Source of the DNA: Sporolactobacillus mangiferae
GTDB taxonomy: Bacteria > Bacillota > Bacilli > Bacillales > Sporolactobacillaceae
DNA length: 64,000 nt
Direction: 5' to 3'
Assembly: GCF_023336505.1 (NCBI RefSeq)
Contig: NZ_JAMAST010000006.1
Coordinates: 40,843 to 104,842 of the forward strand
The notes below the pieces were generated by a model. That model was not told the origin of the DNA, ran no database searches, and saw nothing but the letters and a program-made list of their open reading frames with translations. Positions 27,602 to 36,171 of the stretch are shown piece by piece. Each line of letters begins with the position of its first letter. Position 1 is the first letter of the stretch. Made by a program: the position numbers and the translations under genes.

Positions 27602-28026
27602 TGCCCCCTTTGCACTTTTTACTATTCTAAACTATTTTTCTGAAAGTTTCAACCATTCTAATTCACTTTCTTTTTATTCTTCAAATTATTCCGATTGCAT
27701 TGGATATTTATGACAATCAAGCAACGCACTAACGCGTGTGCACGAAATAAAAAACTTCTTCATTCGCATGGTACGCATATCAACTATTTTTAAATGCCTG
27801 AATTAAAAAAAAATCGGGAAGATCCCGATTTCAAACAACAGACCATATCAATATAGTTCATTCATCCCTTAAATAGAGCAACAAGTAAAAAGTTCGCCAT
27901 GCACAACGTTCCGCCTATCAATTAGGCCATCGGAGAACGCGGCACGCACATTTCTTGAATTTGCATGCTGCCCATAAATGGCAGATCAGCAGATCATGAC
28001 ATAACAAAGTTCATTCATTAGTACTG
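27602..28026. other. Intergenic region after cshA
   Basis: Apart from the terminator at 27805-27831 I see no gene. That terminator lies about 200 bases after the cshA stop, so the cshA message would carry a long 3' untranslated region, or a small RNA could end there. Confidence 0.4.
27805..27831 (-). terminator. Terminator downstream of cshA
   Basis: AAATCGGGA and TCCCGATTT pair over a three-base loop and run into nine T on the minus strand. Confidence 0.9.
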
Positions 28027-29463
28027 CTATGACTTCTGCCTGTTCCGTCCACGATAGTTGTTACCCTTCCGGTAATCGCGATCCTTTGAGTGGTAATAAT
28101 TTCTCCCCTTGCCACCTCGCTGCTGGCGTCCGGAAGTGTGTTTGACCATCAACGGCGCTTCACGGGTCAGTCGAATCGGTGTCGTGTTCGGTTCTTTCGT
28201 CATAATTTTCAGTGCCGCTGCAATGAGTTGTGCAGAATCATATTCATCCAGCAAATCCTGAGCTTTTGACATATATGCGTGATACTTCCCCGATTCAAGC
28301 ATCTCTTTCAAATTGTCTATTGCTAATTTTTGCTGTCCTGCAAGTGCCTCTTCGTAACTCGGTGCATTGATCTGCTTCATCGGCTGTTTCGTTAATCGTT
28401 CAATGGAACGCAAATGCGGGAATTCGCTTGGCGTGATAAAAGTTAAGGCCATTCCTGTTTTCCCGGCACGTCCGGTACGACCAATTCGATGCACGTAGCT
28501 TTCAGGATCCTGGGGCAGGTCAAAATTATAGACATGTGTTACATTGCTGATGTCAAGACCACGTGCAGCCACATCTGTCGCGACGAGCAACTTAACTTCA
28601 TTTTGTTTAAAACGGCGAAGAACAAGATCACGCTTCGACTGTGTCAAATCGCCGTGAATGCCTTCCGCTTCATAACCGCGTTTCTGCAGGGCACGCATTA
28701 ATTCATCGACACGGCGTTTCGTCCTTCCAAAAACAATGGCCCTCTCAGGTGATTGAATATCCAGAAAGCGAGTCAGCGCGTCAAATTTTTCTGCTTCTCT
28801 TAGTTTCACATAGTTTTGCTCAATCAAAGAAACCGTCAGTGTTTTGGCTTTTATTTGAATCTTTCGTGGTTCATGCATAAACTTCTCTGCGAGCAATTGT
28901 ATGGGCTTCGGCATGGTGGCCGAAAACAGCAAAGTCTGGCGGTTCTGCGGGGTGTTTTCCAGAATTTCATGGATATCGTCAATAAATCCCATATTCAGCA
29001 TTTCGTCTGCTTCATCAAGCACAATCATCTTAATCTGATCTAAGCGAATCGTCCGACGCTTAATGTGATCAAGCAGCCGTCCAGGTGTTGCCGATACGAT
29101 GCTCGGGCGTCTTTTCAAATCGCGAATCTGTCGTTGAATATCCTGCCCACCGTAAATAGCGATTGTTCGAACTTTTTTATAAAACCCCAAAGAACTCAGT
29201 TCATGGGCGTTTTGAATGGCAAGTTCACGTGTCGGAGTGATGACAACACCCTGTATTTCAGACTCCTGAGGATCGGCTGCCTCAATCATCGGAATACCGA
29301 ATGCGGTCGTTTTACCTGTACCGGTTTGTGCCTGTCCGATAAGATCCACTCCGGTTTTCGCAACCGGAATGGCTTGTTCCTGAATCGGGGTCATGTCTGT
29401 AAACCCCATACGTTCGGTTGCTTTCTTTATTTCTTCACTAATTTCGAGCTCTGCAAATTTCAT
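28027..29463 (-). CDS. cshA: DEAD-box RNA helicase
   Basis: ATP-dependent RNA helicase of the CshA type, associated in Bacillus with the RNA degradosome, ribosome assembly and cold adaptation. The 478-residue protein has all motifs in order: Q motif FTDMTPIQEQAIP, motif I AQTGTGKT, Ia TPTRELA, Ib TPGRLL, II DEAD, III SAT, IV IVFGRT, V ATDVAARGLDI, VI HRIGRTGRAGK. The basic Gly/Arg/Tyr-rich tail (GGKGRNYYHSKDRDYRKGNNYRG) is an RNA-binding extension. ATG at 29463 follows AAAAGGAGATAG. A long leader with a stable hairpin precedes it. Confidence 0.95.
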   Translation of the reverse strand: MKFAELEISEEIKKATERMGFTDMTPIQEQAIPVAKTGVDLIGQAQTGTGKTTAFGIPMIEAADPQESEIQGVVITPTRELAIQNAHELSSLGFYKKVRTIAIYGGQDIQRQIRDLKRRPSIVSATPGRLLDHIKRRTIRLDQIKMIVLDEADEMLNMGFIDDIHEILENTPQNRQTLLFSATMPKPIQLLAEKFMHEPRKIQIKAKTLTVSLIEQNYVKLREAEKFDALTRFLDIQSPERAIVFGRTKRRVDELMRALQKRGYEAEGIHGDLTQSKRDLVLRRFKQNEVKLLVATDVAARGLDISNVTHVYNFDLPQDPESYVHRIGRTGRAGKTGMALTFITPSEFPHLRSIERLTKQPMKQINAPSYEEALAGQQKLAIDNLKEMLESGKYHAYMSKAQDLLDEYDSAQLIAAALKIMTKEPNTTPIRLTREAPLMVKHTSGRQQRGGKGRNYYHSKDRDYRKGNNYRGRNRQKS

Positions 29464-29511
29464 TAAGTTATACTATCTCCTTTTCATTGTTTAGTTTGAT
29501 CAACAAATGAT

Positions 29512-29544
29512 TAGGCATTCCCCGCGTCGGACGGAAAATGCCTA
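29512..29544 (-). promoter_or_regulatory. Stable hairpin in the cshA 5' leader
   Basis: On the minus strand TAGGCATT and AATGCCTA pair, with a GC-rich interior, about 50 bases before the cshA start. No T-run follows, so it is not a terminator. It may stabilise the message or respond to temperature; this is inference. The rest of 29464-29825 shows no gene. Confidence 0.4.
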
Positions 29545-29825
29545 CTAAACAGTGAACGAGCTTTCATCGTTGTATTCAAAAGTAAACCTCTTCCATCCCT
29601 ATTGATTACCTAAACACATAAACACACCTTAACATGTTAAGAAGTGAAATGCAATGGATTGAATATTGGATATCGTGCATTTTATGCTGACTGAAAAACC
29701 TGTCTATCGTCAATAATGTCTAATGTTCACATTCATTTCAAACGAAAATGCATAAAGTGTAACACATTAATCAAAAAGTGTGATAACATTTAAGCATAAT
29801 GGACGAGGAACGAGGGAAATAAATA

Positions 29826-31298
29826 ATGACTGAGACGGCAAGGGAGCCGGTGTTAATTTTTCTTTTTGGCGCAACAGGAGATTTGGCACGAAGAAAGCTT
29901 TATTCTGCACTGTACAGACTGTACACAAGAGATCAGGAATTTGCAGTAATTGGTCTGGCGCGGCGTACGCATACTGATGAAACCTATCGTGATTTAATTA
30001 ATGACTCTCTGCCTTCCGAAGTGGGCCAGCGCAAACACTTTTTAGAGCGTTTCTATTATCGGCGCCTCGATATTACACGCCCGGAAAGTTTTGCTTCGCT
30101 CAGTACGTTTTGCGAAGAACTTGATGCACGCTATCATCTGCATGGAAATCGCATTTTCTATCTCTCACTTGCACCGTGTTTTTTTGCCGAAGCGGCAAAG
30201 CAGCTGAAAAAATCCGGACTTGCGGAAACAAAGGGCTGGAAGCGTTTAGTCATTGAAAAACCGTTCGGTCATAATAAAGAATCATCAAAAGAACTAAACG
30301 ACAGTCTGCTTCATGCTTTTAACGAAAATGAAATATATCGAATCGATCACTATCTGGGCAAAGAAATGGTTCAGAATATTGAAGTGCTTCGATTTGCAAA
30401 CCCTATATTTGAAGCGATTTGGAATCGACGCTACATATCAAATGTACAGATTACGCTTAGTGAGACGCTGGGGGTCGGCGACCGAGCCAATTATTACGAT
30501 CAGACCGGTGCCCTGTTAGATATGGTTCAGAATCACATTATGCAGTTGCTGACGCTGGTTGCCATGGAACCTCCGGTGCGTCTTGAAACCAATGATGTCC
30601 GCTATGAGAAGGTTAAAGTTCTGAAGGCAGTCCGGCCGATGAATATACACAATGTCACTGAACAGATTGTGCGCGGTCAGTATTCTCGCGGCATCGATGC
30701 CAATCGTGAACGACTCCGCGGCTATCTTGATGAAAACAATATTCGCAGTGATTCTGAAACAGAGACTTTTGTGGCCGCTCAGTTTATGATCGACAATTAT
30801 CGTTGGCAAGGCGTTCCTTTTTATATACGTACTGGCAAAAGAATGTCCGAAAAGGCAACACAGATTGTCATTCAATTTAAAAAGCTGCCGAAGAATCCGT
30901 ACTTTCACAATGTTAACCACGTTGGTCCAAATTTGCTGGTGATCTATATTTCACCTGATGAAGGGCTCTCACTGAAGCTAAATGTCAAAGAAACCGGTGA
31001 AACTGGAAATACAATTCCGATTTCTATGAAATTCCGAAACAATGCATTGGCAATGGAAAACATGCAGGATGCCTATGAACGCCTGATTGCGGACTGTATT
31101 AAGGGTGATTCTACAAACTTTACCCGCTGGGATGAGGTGGCTTACTCCTGGGAAATCGTGGATTCGATTGTTGATTCCTGGAAAAAGCGCCATGTACCTG
31201 TTGATTACTACGAGGCAGGTTCAATGGGTCCGGTATCGGCCGACGAATTGCTTGAAAAAAACGGACATCACTGGTGGCCGCTCATGCATATGGAATAA
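29826..31298 (+). CDS. zwf: Glucose-6-phosphate 1-dehydrogenase
   Basis: First step of the oxidative pentose phosphate pathway, reducing NADP+. The 490-residue enzyme has the N-terminal nucleotide-binding loop FGATGDLARRKLY, the active-site signature RIDHYLGKE with catalytic His, and EKPFGHN. Length matches the family. ATG at 29826 lies behind GAGGGAAATAAATA. The next pathway dehydrogenase, gnd, lies 19 kb away at 50031-50930. Confidence 0.97.
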   Translation: MTETAREPVLIFLFGATGDLARRKLYSALYRLYTRDQEFAVIGLARRTHTDETYRDLINDSLPSEVGQRKHFLERFYYRRLDITRPESFASLSTFCEELDARYHLHGNRIFYLSLAPCFFAEAAKQLKKSGLAETKGWKRLVIEKPFGHNKESSKELNDSLLHAFNENEIYRIDHYLGKEMVQNIEVLRFANPIFEAIWNRRYISNVQITLSETLGVGDRANYYDQTGALLDMVQNHIMQLLTLVAMEPPVRLETNDVRYEKVKVLKAVRPMNIHNVTEQIVRGQYSRGIDANRERLRGYLDENNIRSDSETETFVAAQFMIDNYRWQGVPFYIRTGKRMSEKATQIVIQFKKLPKNPYFHNVNHVGPNLLVIYISPDEGLSLKLNVKETGETGNTIPISMKFRNNALAMENMQDAYERLIADCIKGDSTNFTRWDEVAYSWEIVDSIVDSWKKRHVPVDYYEAGSMGPVSADELLEKNGHHWWPLMHME

Positions 31299-31371
31299 TT
31301 TCATTGATCCGTTATCCATTCTTCATGCTTACCATGATCAAAAGATGTTAAGTTCCACCCTTCTTATGAAA

Positions 31372-31410
31372 AAAGCGTGTTCCGTTAATCATTCAGGAAC
31401 ACGTTTTTTT
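31372..31410 (+). terminator. Terminator of zwf
   Basis: CGTGTTCC and GGAACACG pair around a 12-base loop and are followed by seven T. Confidence 0.92.
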
Positions 31411-31480
31411 ACAAGATAAGAAAGTATATCATTTTGACCCATATGAAAACCAATAAACCAGTGTCTTATCGAGAATCAAA

Positions 31481-31670
31481 GCGGAGTGCGAGACGCCTGC
31501 GGGATCAGCGAGCCAGGAAAGACCCCGCAGGAATTTGCCTGCCTGAGGAGGCTTCCGGATCGCCCGCGGCAAGCGAGCAACTGTGAAGCGTCGATTCAGT
31601 ACTGTAAAGACACGAACCCATGACATGTGGCTGGAGATTAAGGACCGGGCGCTTTTTGCTCGGTTTTCTA
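31481..31670 (+). repeat. Composite intergenic repeat, copy A
   Basis: A GC-rich cassette (GCGGAGTGCGAGACGCCTGC, GACCCCGCAGG, GAGGAGGC, CGCCCGCGGCAAGCGAGC) is followed by a linker and a hairpin GGACCGGGCGC...GCTCGGTTTTC. The cassette resembles an element scattered between genes in many Bacillaceae genomes. Related copies lie on the minus strand at 39052-39160 (left part truncated) and 43841-44035. It fills the space between convergent zwf and dat. A spurious frame covers it on the minus strand. Confidence 0.75.
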
Positions 31671-31691
31671 ATACTTCATATTTTTTCTCAT

Positions 31692-32555
31692 TCATGCCTG
31701 AGTCTGGGGAAGCGCTCTGATCCATTCTACTTCCGCATTGAATGCTTCGATAAGTTTTCGTTCTATTGACCCCGGCGTTCCTCCATTGATTAAATGACCA
31801 TTAATTTCCAGCACGGGATTTACCTCATTGCTTGTGCCGGTTATAAATACTTCGTCCGCGTTCATGAGCTCATCAATGGTGAATGTTCGTTCATGCACAG
31901 GAATCGTTAATCGCCTGGCAAGATCAAGCACAAACAACCGTGTGATCCCGTTTAATATAAAATGATCGGCCGGATGAGTCACCAATTCTCCGTTCTGAAC
32001 AATAAACACATTGCTTGACGAGCCTTCTGTTACAGTATCCTCTCGATGAAGAATCGCTTCGCCGGCGCCTTCTTCGTGGGCCTTTTGCTTTGCAAGAACA
32101 TTGCCGAGCAGATTCAGTGTCTTAATGTCGCACCGAAGCCAGCGAATATCGTCAGCAAGAACCGCCTTTATTCCCCTTGTTCCCTGTGCCGCACTGCGTT
32201 CTTTATGCACGACTGACCCGGTGACCACCGAAGATGTATTTTCGGGGAAGTAATGCTGTCGAGGTGCCGCGCCACGCGTGATTTGAAAATAAACGATGCC
32301 GTCAGTTAAATGATTTATTTCAACCAACCGCTTGATATTCCTGGTCAGATGATCCATAGAATAGGGCAGATTCAGATTTAATTCATGCGCACTGCGTTCA
32401 AGACGTTTCATATGGGGCTCAAGAAGAAATATATGACTGCTGTAGACAATCATAGCCTCATAGATACCATCCCCAAACTGGTACCCTCTGTCTTCAATAT
32501 CCACCTTTGCCTGATTACGTTCAATAAATTGATCCTGATACAGCACAAATGACAC
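31692..32555 (-). CDS. dat: D-amino acid (D-alanine) aminotransferase
   Basis: PLP enzyme interconverting D-alanine and D-glutamate, supplying D-Glu for cell wall. The 287-residue class IV aminotransferase has RGYQFGDGIYEAM near the N-terminus, PLP Lys about 145 in DIKTLNLL, EGSSSNVFIV, and GTSNEVNPV. GTG at 32555 follows AGGGGGATAATGCA. Length and motifs match Bacillus Dat. Confidence 0.95.
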   Translation of the reverse strand: MSFVLYQDQFIERNQAKVDIEDRGYQFGDGIYEAMIVYSSHIFLLEPHMKRLERSAHELNLNLPYSMDHLTRNIKRLVEINHLTDGIVYFQITRGAAPRQHYFPENTSSVVTGSVVHKERSAAQGTRGIKAVLADDIRWLRCDIKTLNLLGNVLAKQKAHEEGAGEAILHREDTVTEGSSSNVFIVQNGELVTHPADHFILNGITRLFVLDLARRLTIPVHERTFTIDELMNADEVFITGTSNEVNPVLEINGHLINGGTPGSIERKLIEAFNAEVEWIRALPQTQA

Positions 32556-32685
32556 TGCATTATCCCCCTTTGAATACTTAACATAGTATGATTTTTTCTA
32601 TCAGCAGAACAATGCACCTGTTTACTGATTCATGCAATAATCTGATTATATGCCCTACGATCAAAACCGACAATCCTGGATTGAA

Positions 32686-33468
32686 TCATTTTCTTTTTCT
32701 GTTATTCGCTGATTCAATAAATCGAACCAGTCGATGCGCCATCAGCGTATATCCTTTCTTATTCGGATGAAAATGATCGGTATACAGAAGTTCATTGGTT
32801 TTTCCGCGAAACAGATCAGATGTAGGCACAAAAGAGATCGGAGAGAACGACTCACTGATACGGCTACTGTTTGCGTTCCAATGATTGAGTATCGGAACAA
32901 AATCTTTATTGGCTTCCCCCAAATAATCTTCAAACGGATTATACAGTCCAAAGTAATAGATATGTGCATCCGGATTCAACTTGCGAATTTCAGTCAGGGC
33001 CTTTTTCAAATTCGCTGAGAATAGTTTTTGCTCGCGGGTAAAATCACTTTCATGAAGATCCAGAAAATGTTGCTTGAACACGCGAACAAGATCATTACCG
33101 CCAATAGTCAAAAAAACAGTGTTCGATCCTTTAATGGCGTTTTTTACTTCAGACTGATTTAATTTATTAAGCAAATCTTTCGATGTATCCCCTCGGTGTC
33201 CAAAGTCCTTGACCGAAACACTCTTTACATTTTTTGCTTTCCGAAGTAATTTTGACGTTGTGCCAACATAGCCTTGGTTTTCAAGATCACCAATGCCTTC
33301 GGTTAATGAGTCACCCAGAGCAACAATTTTCAAATGCAATGGCTTCGGTTTTTTAGGAACACTCGTATGCTCTCCTAAATAAAAGATTGCTAGAAACAAT
33401 GTGCCAATCAGCACAATGACAGCTGAAAGAATAATAAAAACTCGCTTTTTAATACTTCTGCACCTCAC
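32686..33468 (-). CDS. SGNH/GDSL-family lipase/esterase, membrane-anchored (YpmR-like)
   Basis: About 260 residues: a positively charged N-terminus and one hydrophobic segment (VFIILSAVIVLIGTLFLAIF) likely anchoring it outside the membrane, then an SGNH hydrolase domain with block I VALGDSLTEG (nucleophile Ser), Gly in block II, Asn in TIGGNDL and the Asp-x-x-His pair in TDHFHPN. It resembles B. subtilis YpmR. The start is unsure: GTG at 33468 opens the frame, but the best Shine-Dalgarno (GTGAGGTG) would favour a non-standard start about 15 bases in. The natural ester substrate is unknown. Confidence 0.88.
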   Translation of the reverse strand: MRCRSIKKRVFIILSAVIVLIGTLFLAIFYLGEHTSVPKKPKPLHLKIVALGDSLTEGIGDLENQGYVGTTSKLLRKAKNVKSVSVKDFGHRGDTSKDLLNKLNQSEVKNAIKGSNTVFLTIGGNDLVRVFKQHFLDLHESDFTREQKLFSANLKKALTEIRKLNPDAHIYYFGLYNPFEDYLGEANKDFVPILNHWNANSSRISESFSPISFVPTSDLFRGKTNELLYTDHFHPNKKGYTLMAHRLVRFIESANNRKRK

Positions 33469-33479
33469 TCACCCGTTCT

Positions 33480-34007
33480 CTATCCTTCATACCACCAATG
33501 TAAGGCAAGCTGCTCAATTCGCTTGCACGCTTCATCTTTACCAATACAGTAGCCTTCACGGTCATTTGGAAATTCTTTGGCTAATTGGAGCTTTAGCTGA
33601 CAATAAAAACGTGCCGTTTCCTCATGCGTTTTTAAATAGTCACGAAAAGCCAAATGCCGAATAACCTGTTCGGATTCCGTTTCGAAAGCATGAAGATGAA
33701 CCAAATGATTGCCAAATCTGTCTTTTTTGACAAAATAGCGCCGATTTTTAATCCCGTACTCTCCAAATGGCTGATAATCGATCTTCACAAATTCATTCGT
33801 AAACGAATCACACATTTCAATAGTCGTGACTTCTGCCAAAATATCGATTGTCGGCTTTGCTGCCATGTTAGGTATCGATGTACTGCCAATGTGGTGAATC
33901 GCGCGTAAGATCGGCTTCAACAATGGAACAATACGGGCGGCTTCCTTTTTATATTCGACTGACCAGTTTGCATTATAGGGAACAACCTGAATTTCTTTTT
34001 CACTCAA
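33480..34007 (-). CDS. GrpB family (UPF0157) nucleotidyltransferase-like protein
   Basis: A protein of about 175 residues with the family signature: VVPYNANWSVEYKKEA, HIGSTSIPNMAAKPTIDILAEV (nucleotidyltransferase-like GS and D-x-D residues), RRYFVKKD and HLVHLHAFE. Function in bacteria is unknown, though proteins of this family occur fused to kinases. TTG at 34007 with GAGGTG six bases upstream is preferred; ATG at 34013 directly abuts the same GAGGTG. It ends 11 bases before the GDSL gene, so they may be cotranscribed. Confidence 0.88.
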   Translation of the reverse strand: MSEKEIQVVPYNANWSVEYKKEAARIVPLLKPILRAIHHIGSTSIPNMAAKPTIDILAEVTTIEMCDSFTNEFVKIDYQPFGEYGIKNRRYFVKKDRFGNHLVHLHAFETESEQVIRHLAFRDYLKTHEETARFYCQLKLQLAKEFPNDREGYCIGKDEACKRIEQLALHWWYEG

Positions 34008-34145
34008 GACCATCACCTCACACTTGACAGTTCTTATTTTAACATAAGAACCACCGGAAAAATTAGAACGCTCCACAGGTGTATCGCGCTTTCATGTCTG
34101 ACGTACACTTTTATGCTTAGCCAAAATCAGACACTTCCTTTACTT

Positions 34146-34175
34146 GTAAAAAAAGCAGCGAATATCGCTGCTTTT
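34146..34175 (-). terminator. Terminator of the FbpB-like gene
   Basis: AAAAGCAGCGA and TCGCTGCTTTT pair over a three-base loop with a T-run on the minus strand. Confidence 0.92.
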
Positions 34176-34216
34176 GATTATGCTTTTTTGAAATCAGGTT
34201 CAGTTTTATTCACCGT

Positions 34217-34336
34217 TCATTTTGTTGCATGTCTATTGTCAATCCTTCTTTCAATTTTCTCCAATTGTTTTCCATCACGAAGAATTTCCAATTTATTCTT
34301 CTGAATTAATTCTTTAATACGGTCACGTTTTTTCAT
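34217..34336 (-). CDS. FbpB-like small basic protein
   Basis: A 39-residue basic protein, MKKRDRIKELIQ then NKLEILRDGKQLEKIERRID, matching the Fur-regulated basic protein B family, small proteins that in B. subtilis help the FsrA small RNA in iron sparing. ATG at 34336 is preceded by AAGGGTGTG and the gene ends before a strong terminator at 34146-34175. I see no convincing Fur box upstream, so iron control is only suggested by homology. Too short for routine gene calling. Confidence 0.75.
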   Translation of the reverse strand: MKKRDRIKELIQKNKLEILRDGKQLEKIERRIDNRHATK

Positions 34337-34536
34337 GATTTTCACACCCTTCTACTCTTCTCCATGCAAAGTCGGTCGGTAGCAAAAATTAAAGAACATA
34401 ACTATGTGAATTTTTTTACTATACTAACAATGTTACCCGCATTTAATTTGTTCAAACACGGAAATCCGCACTTTTTGTCGTTTAATGAACCAATCTGCTA
34501 CAATAGAGGGGTTAAATTACGTCGGGAGGCTTTTCC

Positions 34537-35910
34537 ATGGATAAACAAGTCAAAGAAGTTCTAAAGCGGAACCGCCAGCACTATTTAAAAAAAATGATGG
34601 AATTTCTCTCCATTCCAAGTATCAGTTCCGACTCGAATCATAAAGATGATGTAAGAAAAGCGGCCAGTTGGCTGGCTGATGATTTGCGCAACGGTGGTCT
34701 GGAACATGTCCAGATCTTAGAAACAGCAGGTCATCCAGTTGTTTATGCCGACTACCTGAAGGCCGAGGGAAAACCAACTGTCCTATGCTACGGACATTAT
34801 GACGTACAACCTGTTGATCCGATCGAAAAATGGACATCTGATCCATTTAAACCGGTAATTAAAGATAACATCATCTATGGCCGGGGAACGAGCGATGACA
34901 AAGGGCAAGTCTTTATGCTAGCCAAGGCCGCGGAAACCATCCTTGAAGCAAAGGGAGAACTGCCGGTAAATATTAAATTTTGCTTTGAGGGTGAAGAAGA
35001 AATCGGCAGCGCGCACCTCGATGCTTTTGTTGATGATCATCTTGATCTTCTGAGTGCCGATGTACTGCTTGTTTCGGATACGACCATGTTGGGTATGGAT
35101 CAGCCGGCAGTCAGCTACGCATTGCGCGGCCTTTGCGGCCTGGAAGTACGGCTGCAGGGCCCTAAAGGTGATCTTCATTCCGGTGTCTACGGCGGCGCCG
35201 TTCAGAATACACTTCATGCGATGATTGAACTGCTCGCGACACTCCATGACAAGCAGGGACACGTAACTGTTAAGGGCTTTTATGATGACGTCAAACCATT
35301 GTCGAATGAGGAACGAAAAACATGTGAGAGCCTCTCCAATGATGAGGCATTGAAAAAGGAACTTGATGTCGACAGTTTATACGGTGAAGAGGGATACTCA
35401 ACAATTGCCCGAATCTGGTCACGGCCGACGCTGGAGTTAAACGGTGTCTTTGGTGGTTTCACAGGTGAAGGACTGAAAACGGTTATTCCATCTCAGGCGA
35501 CTGCTAAAATTACTTGCCGACTTGTTCCGGACCAAGACCCAGCGAAGATCGGAGCGCAGCTTGAAAAACATCTAAAAGAACACTTGCCTGTTGGTGTAAA
35601 ACTCGATGTCGTGCTTATGGATCGTGCCGATCCTTTCAGTATGCCTGTTGACCATCCTGCATTGCAGGCCGCTCACAAGGCTCTGGAAGAGGCGTTCAAC
35701 ACAAAAGCCATTTTGTCTCGTCAAGGGGGTTCAGTACCGATTGTGAATACGTTCCATGATAAACTGAGACTTGCGCCGATTCTTATGGGATTCGGACTGG
35801 ACAGTGAAAATTTTCATGCACCTAATGAACATTTTCATCTGCAGAACTTTGACCGTGGATTGGACGCCCTCACATCATTCCTGTTTTATCTGCCAGAATA
35901 CTTAAAATAA
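34537..35910 (+). CDS. M20-family dipeptidase
   Basis: A 457-residue metallopeptidase of the M20 (CNDP/DapE-related) family. Metal ligands and catalytic residues are in CYGHYDVQP, GRGTSDDKG, EGEEEIGS and SDTTML, with a distal His in DSENFHAPNEH. The dimerisation domain lies roughly at 190-350 (RLQGPKGDLHSGVYGG). Likely cytosolic, cleaving small peptides. ATG at 34537 follows GGGAGGC. Confidence 0.93.
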   Translation: MDKQVKEVLKRNRQHYLKKMMEFLSIPSISSDSNHKDDVRKAASWLADDLRNGGLEHVQILETAGHPVVYADYLKAEGKPTVLCYGHYDVQPVDPIEKWTSDPFKPVIKDNIIYGRGTSDDKGQVFMLAKAAETILEAKGELPVNIKFCFEGEEEIGSAHLDAFVDDHLDLLSADVLLVSDTTMLGMDQPAVSYALRGLCGLEVRLQGPKGDLHSGVYGGAVQNTLHAMIELLATLHDKQGHVTVKGFYDDVKPLSNEERKTCESLSNDEALKKELDVDSLYGEEGYSTIARIWSRPTLELNGVFGGFTGEGLKTVIPSQATAKITCRLVPDQDPAKIGAQLEKHLKEHLPVGVKLDVVLMDRADPFSMPVDHPALQAAHKALEEAFNTKAILSRQGGSVPIVNTFHDKLRLAPILMGFGLDSENFHAPNEHFHLQNFDRGLDALTSFLFYLPEYLK

Positions 35911-35925
35911 AGAATTCTAAAAAGC

Positions 35926-35963
35926 AAAAGCGGTCGCCCTTTTTACGAGGACGGCCGCTTTTT
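35926..35963. terminator. Bidirectional terminator between the M20 peptidase and aconitase
   Basis: AAAAGCGGTCGCC and GGACGGCCGCTTTT pair with small mismatches and carry T-runs on both strands. The space 35964-36171 shows nothing else. Confidence 0.85.
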
Positions 35964-36171
35964 TATTGAAGAAGCCTATAAAGTTTATTCAGCTATATTG
36001 AACTTTCTCGGCGTTCTTATTTGAACATCAGGAAGCGAGTAAGATCAAAACATGACCACTCCAGCGGACCCGTTCCTTCGCATCATTCGAATGTCTGAAG
36101 GCACTCAATCAACTTCTTCATCCATTAATTTGTCTCCGCTCTTCAGAAATATCCAAATATATCTGTCCTGC

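Noticed and set aside
31429..31725. A 98-codon open frame on the minus strand
   Set aside because: It lies over the composite repeat and the end of dat, and has no ribosome site or protein-like features.
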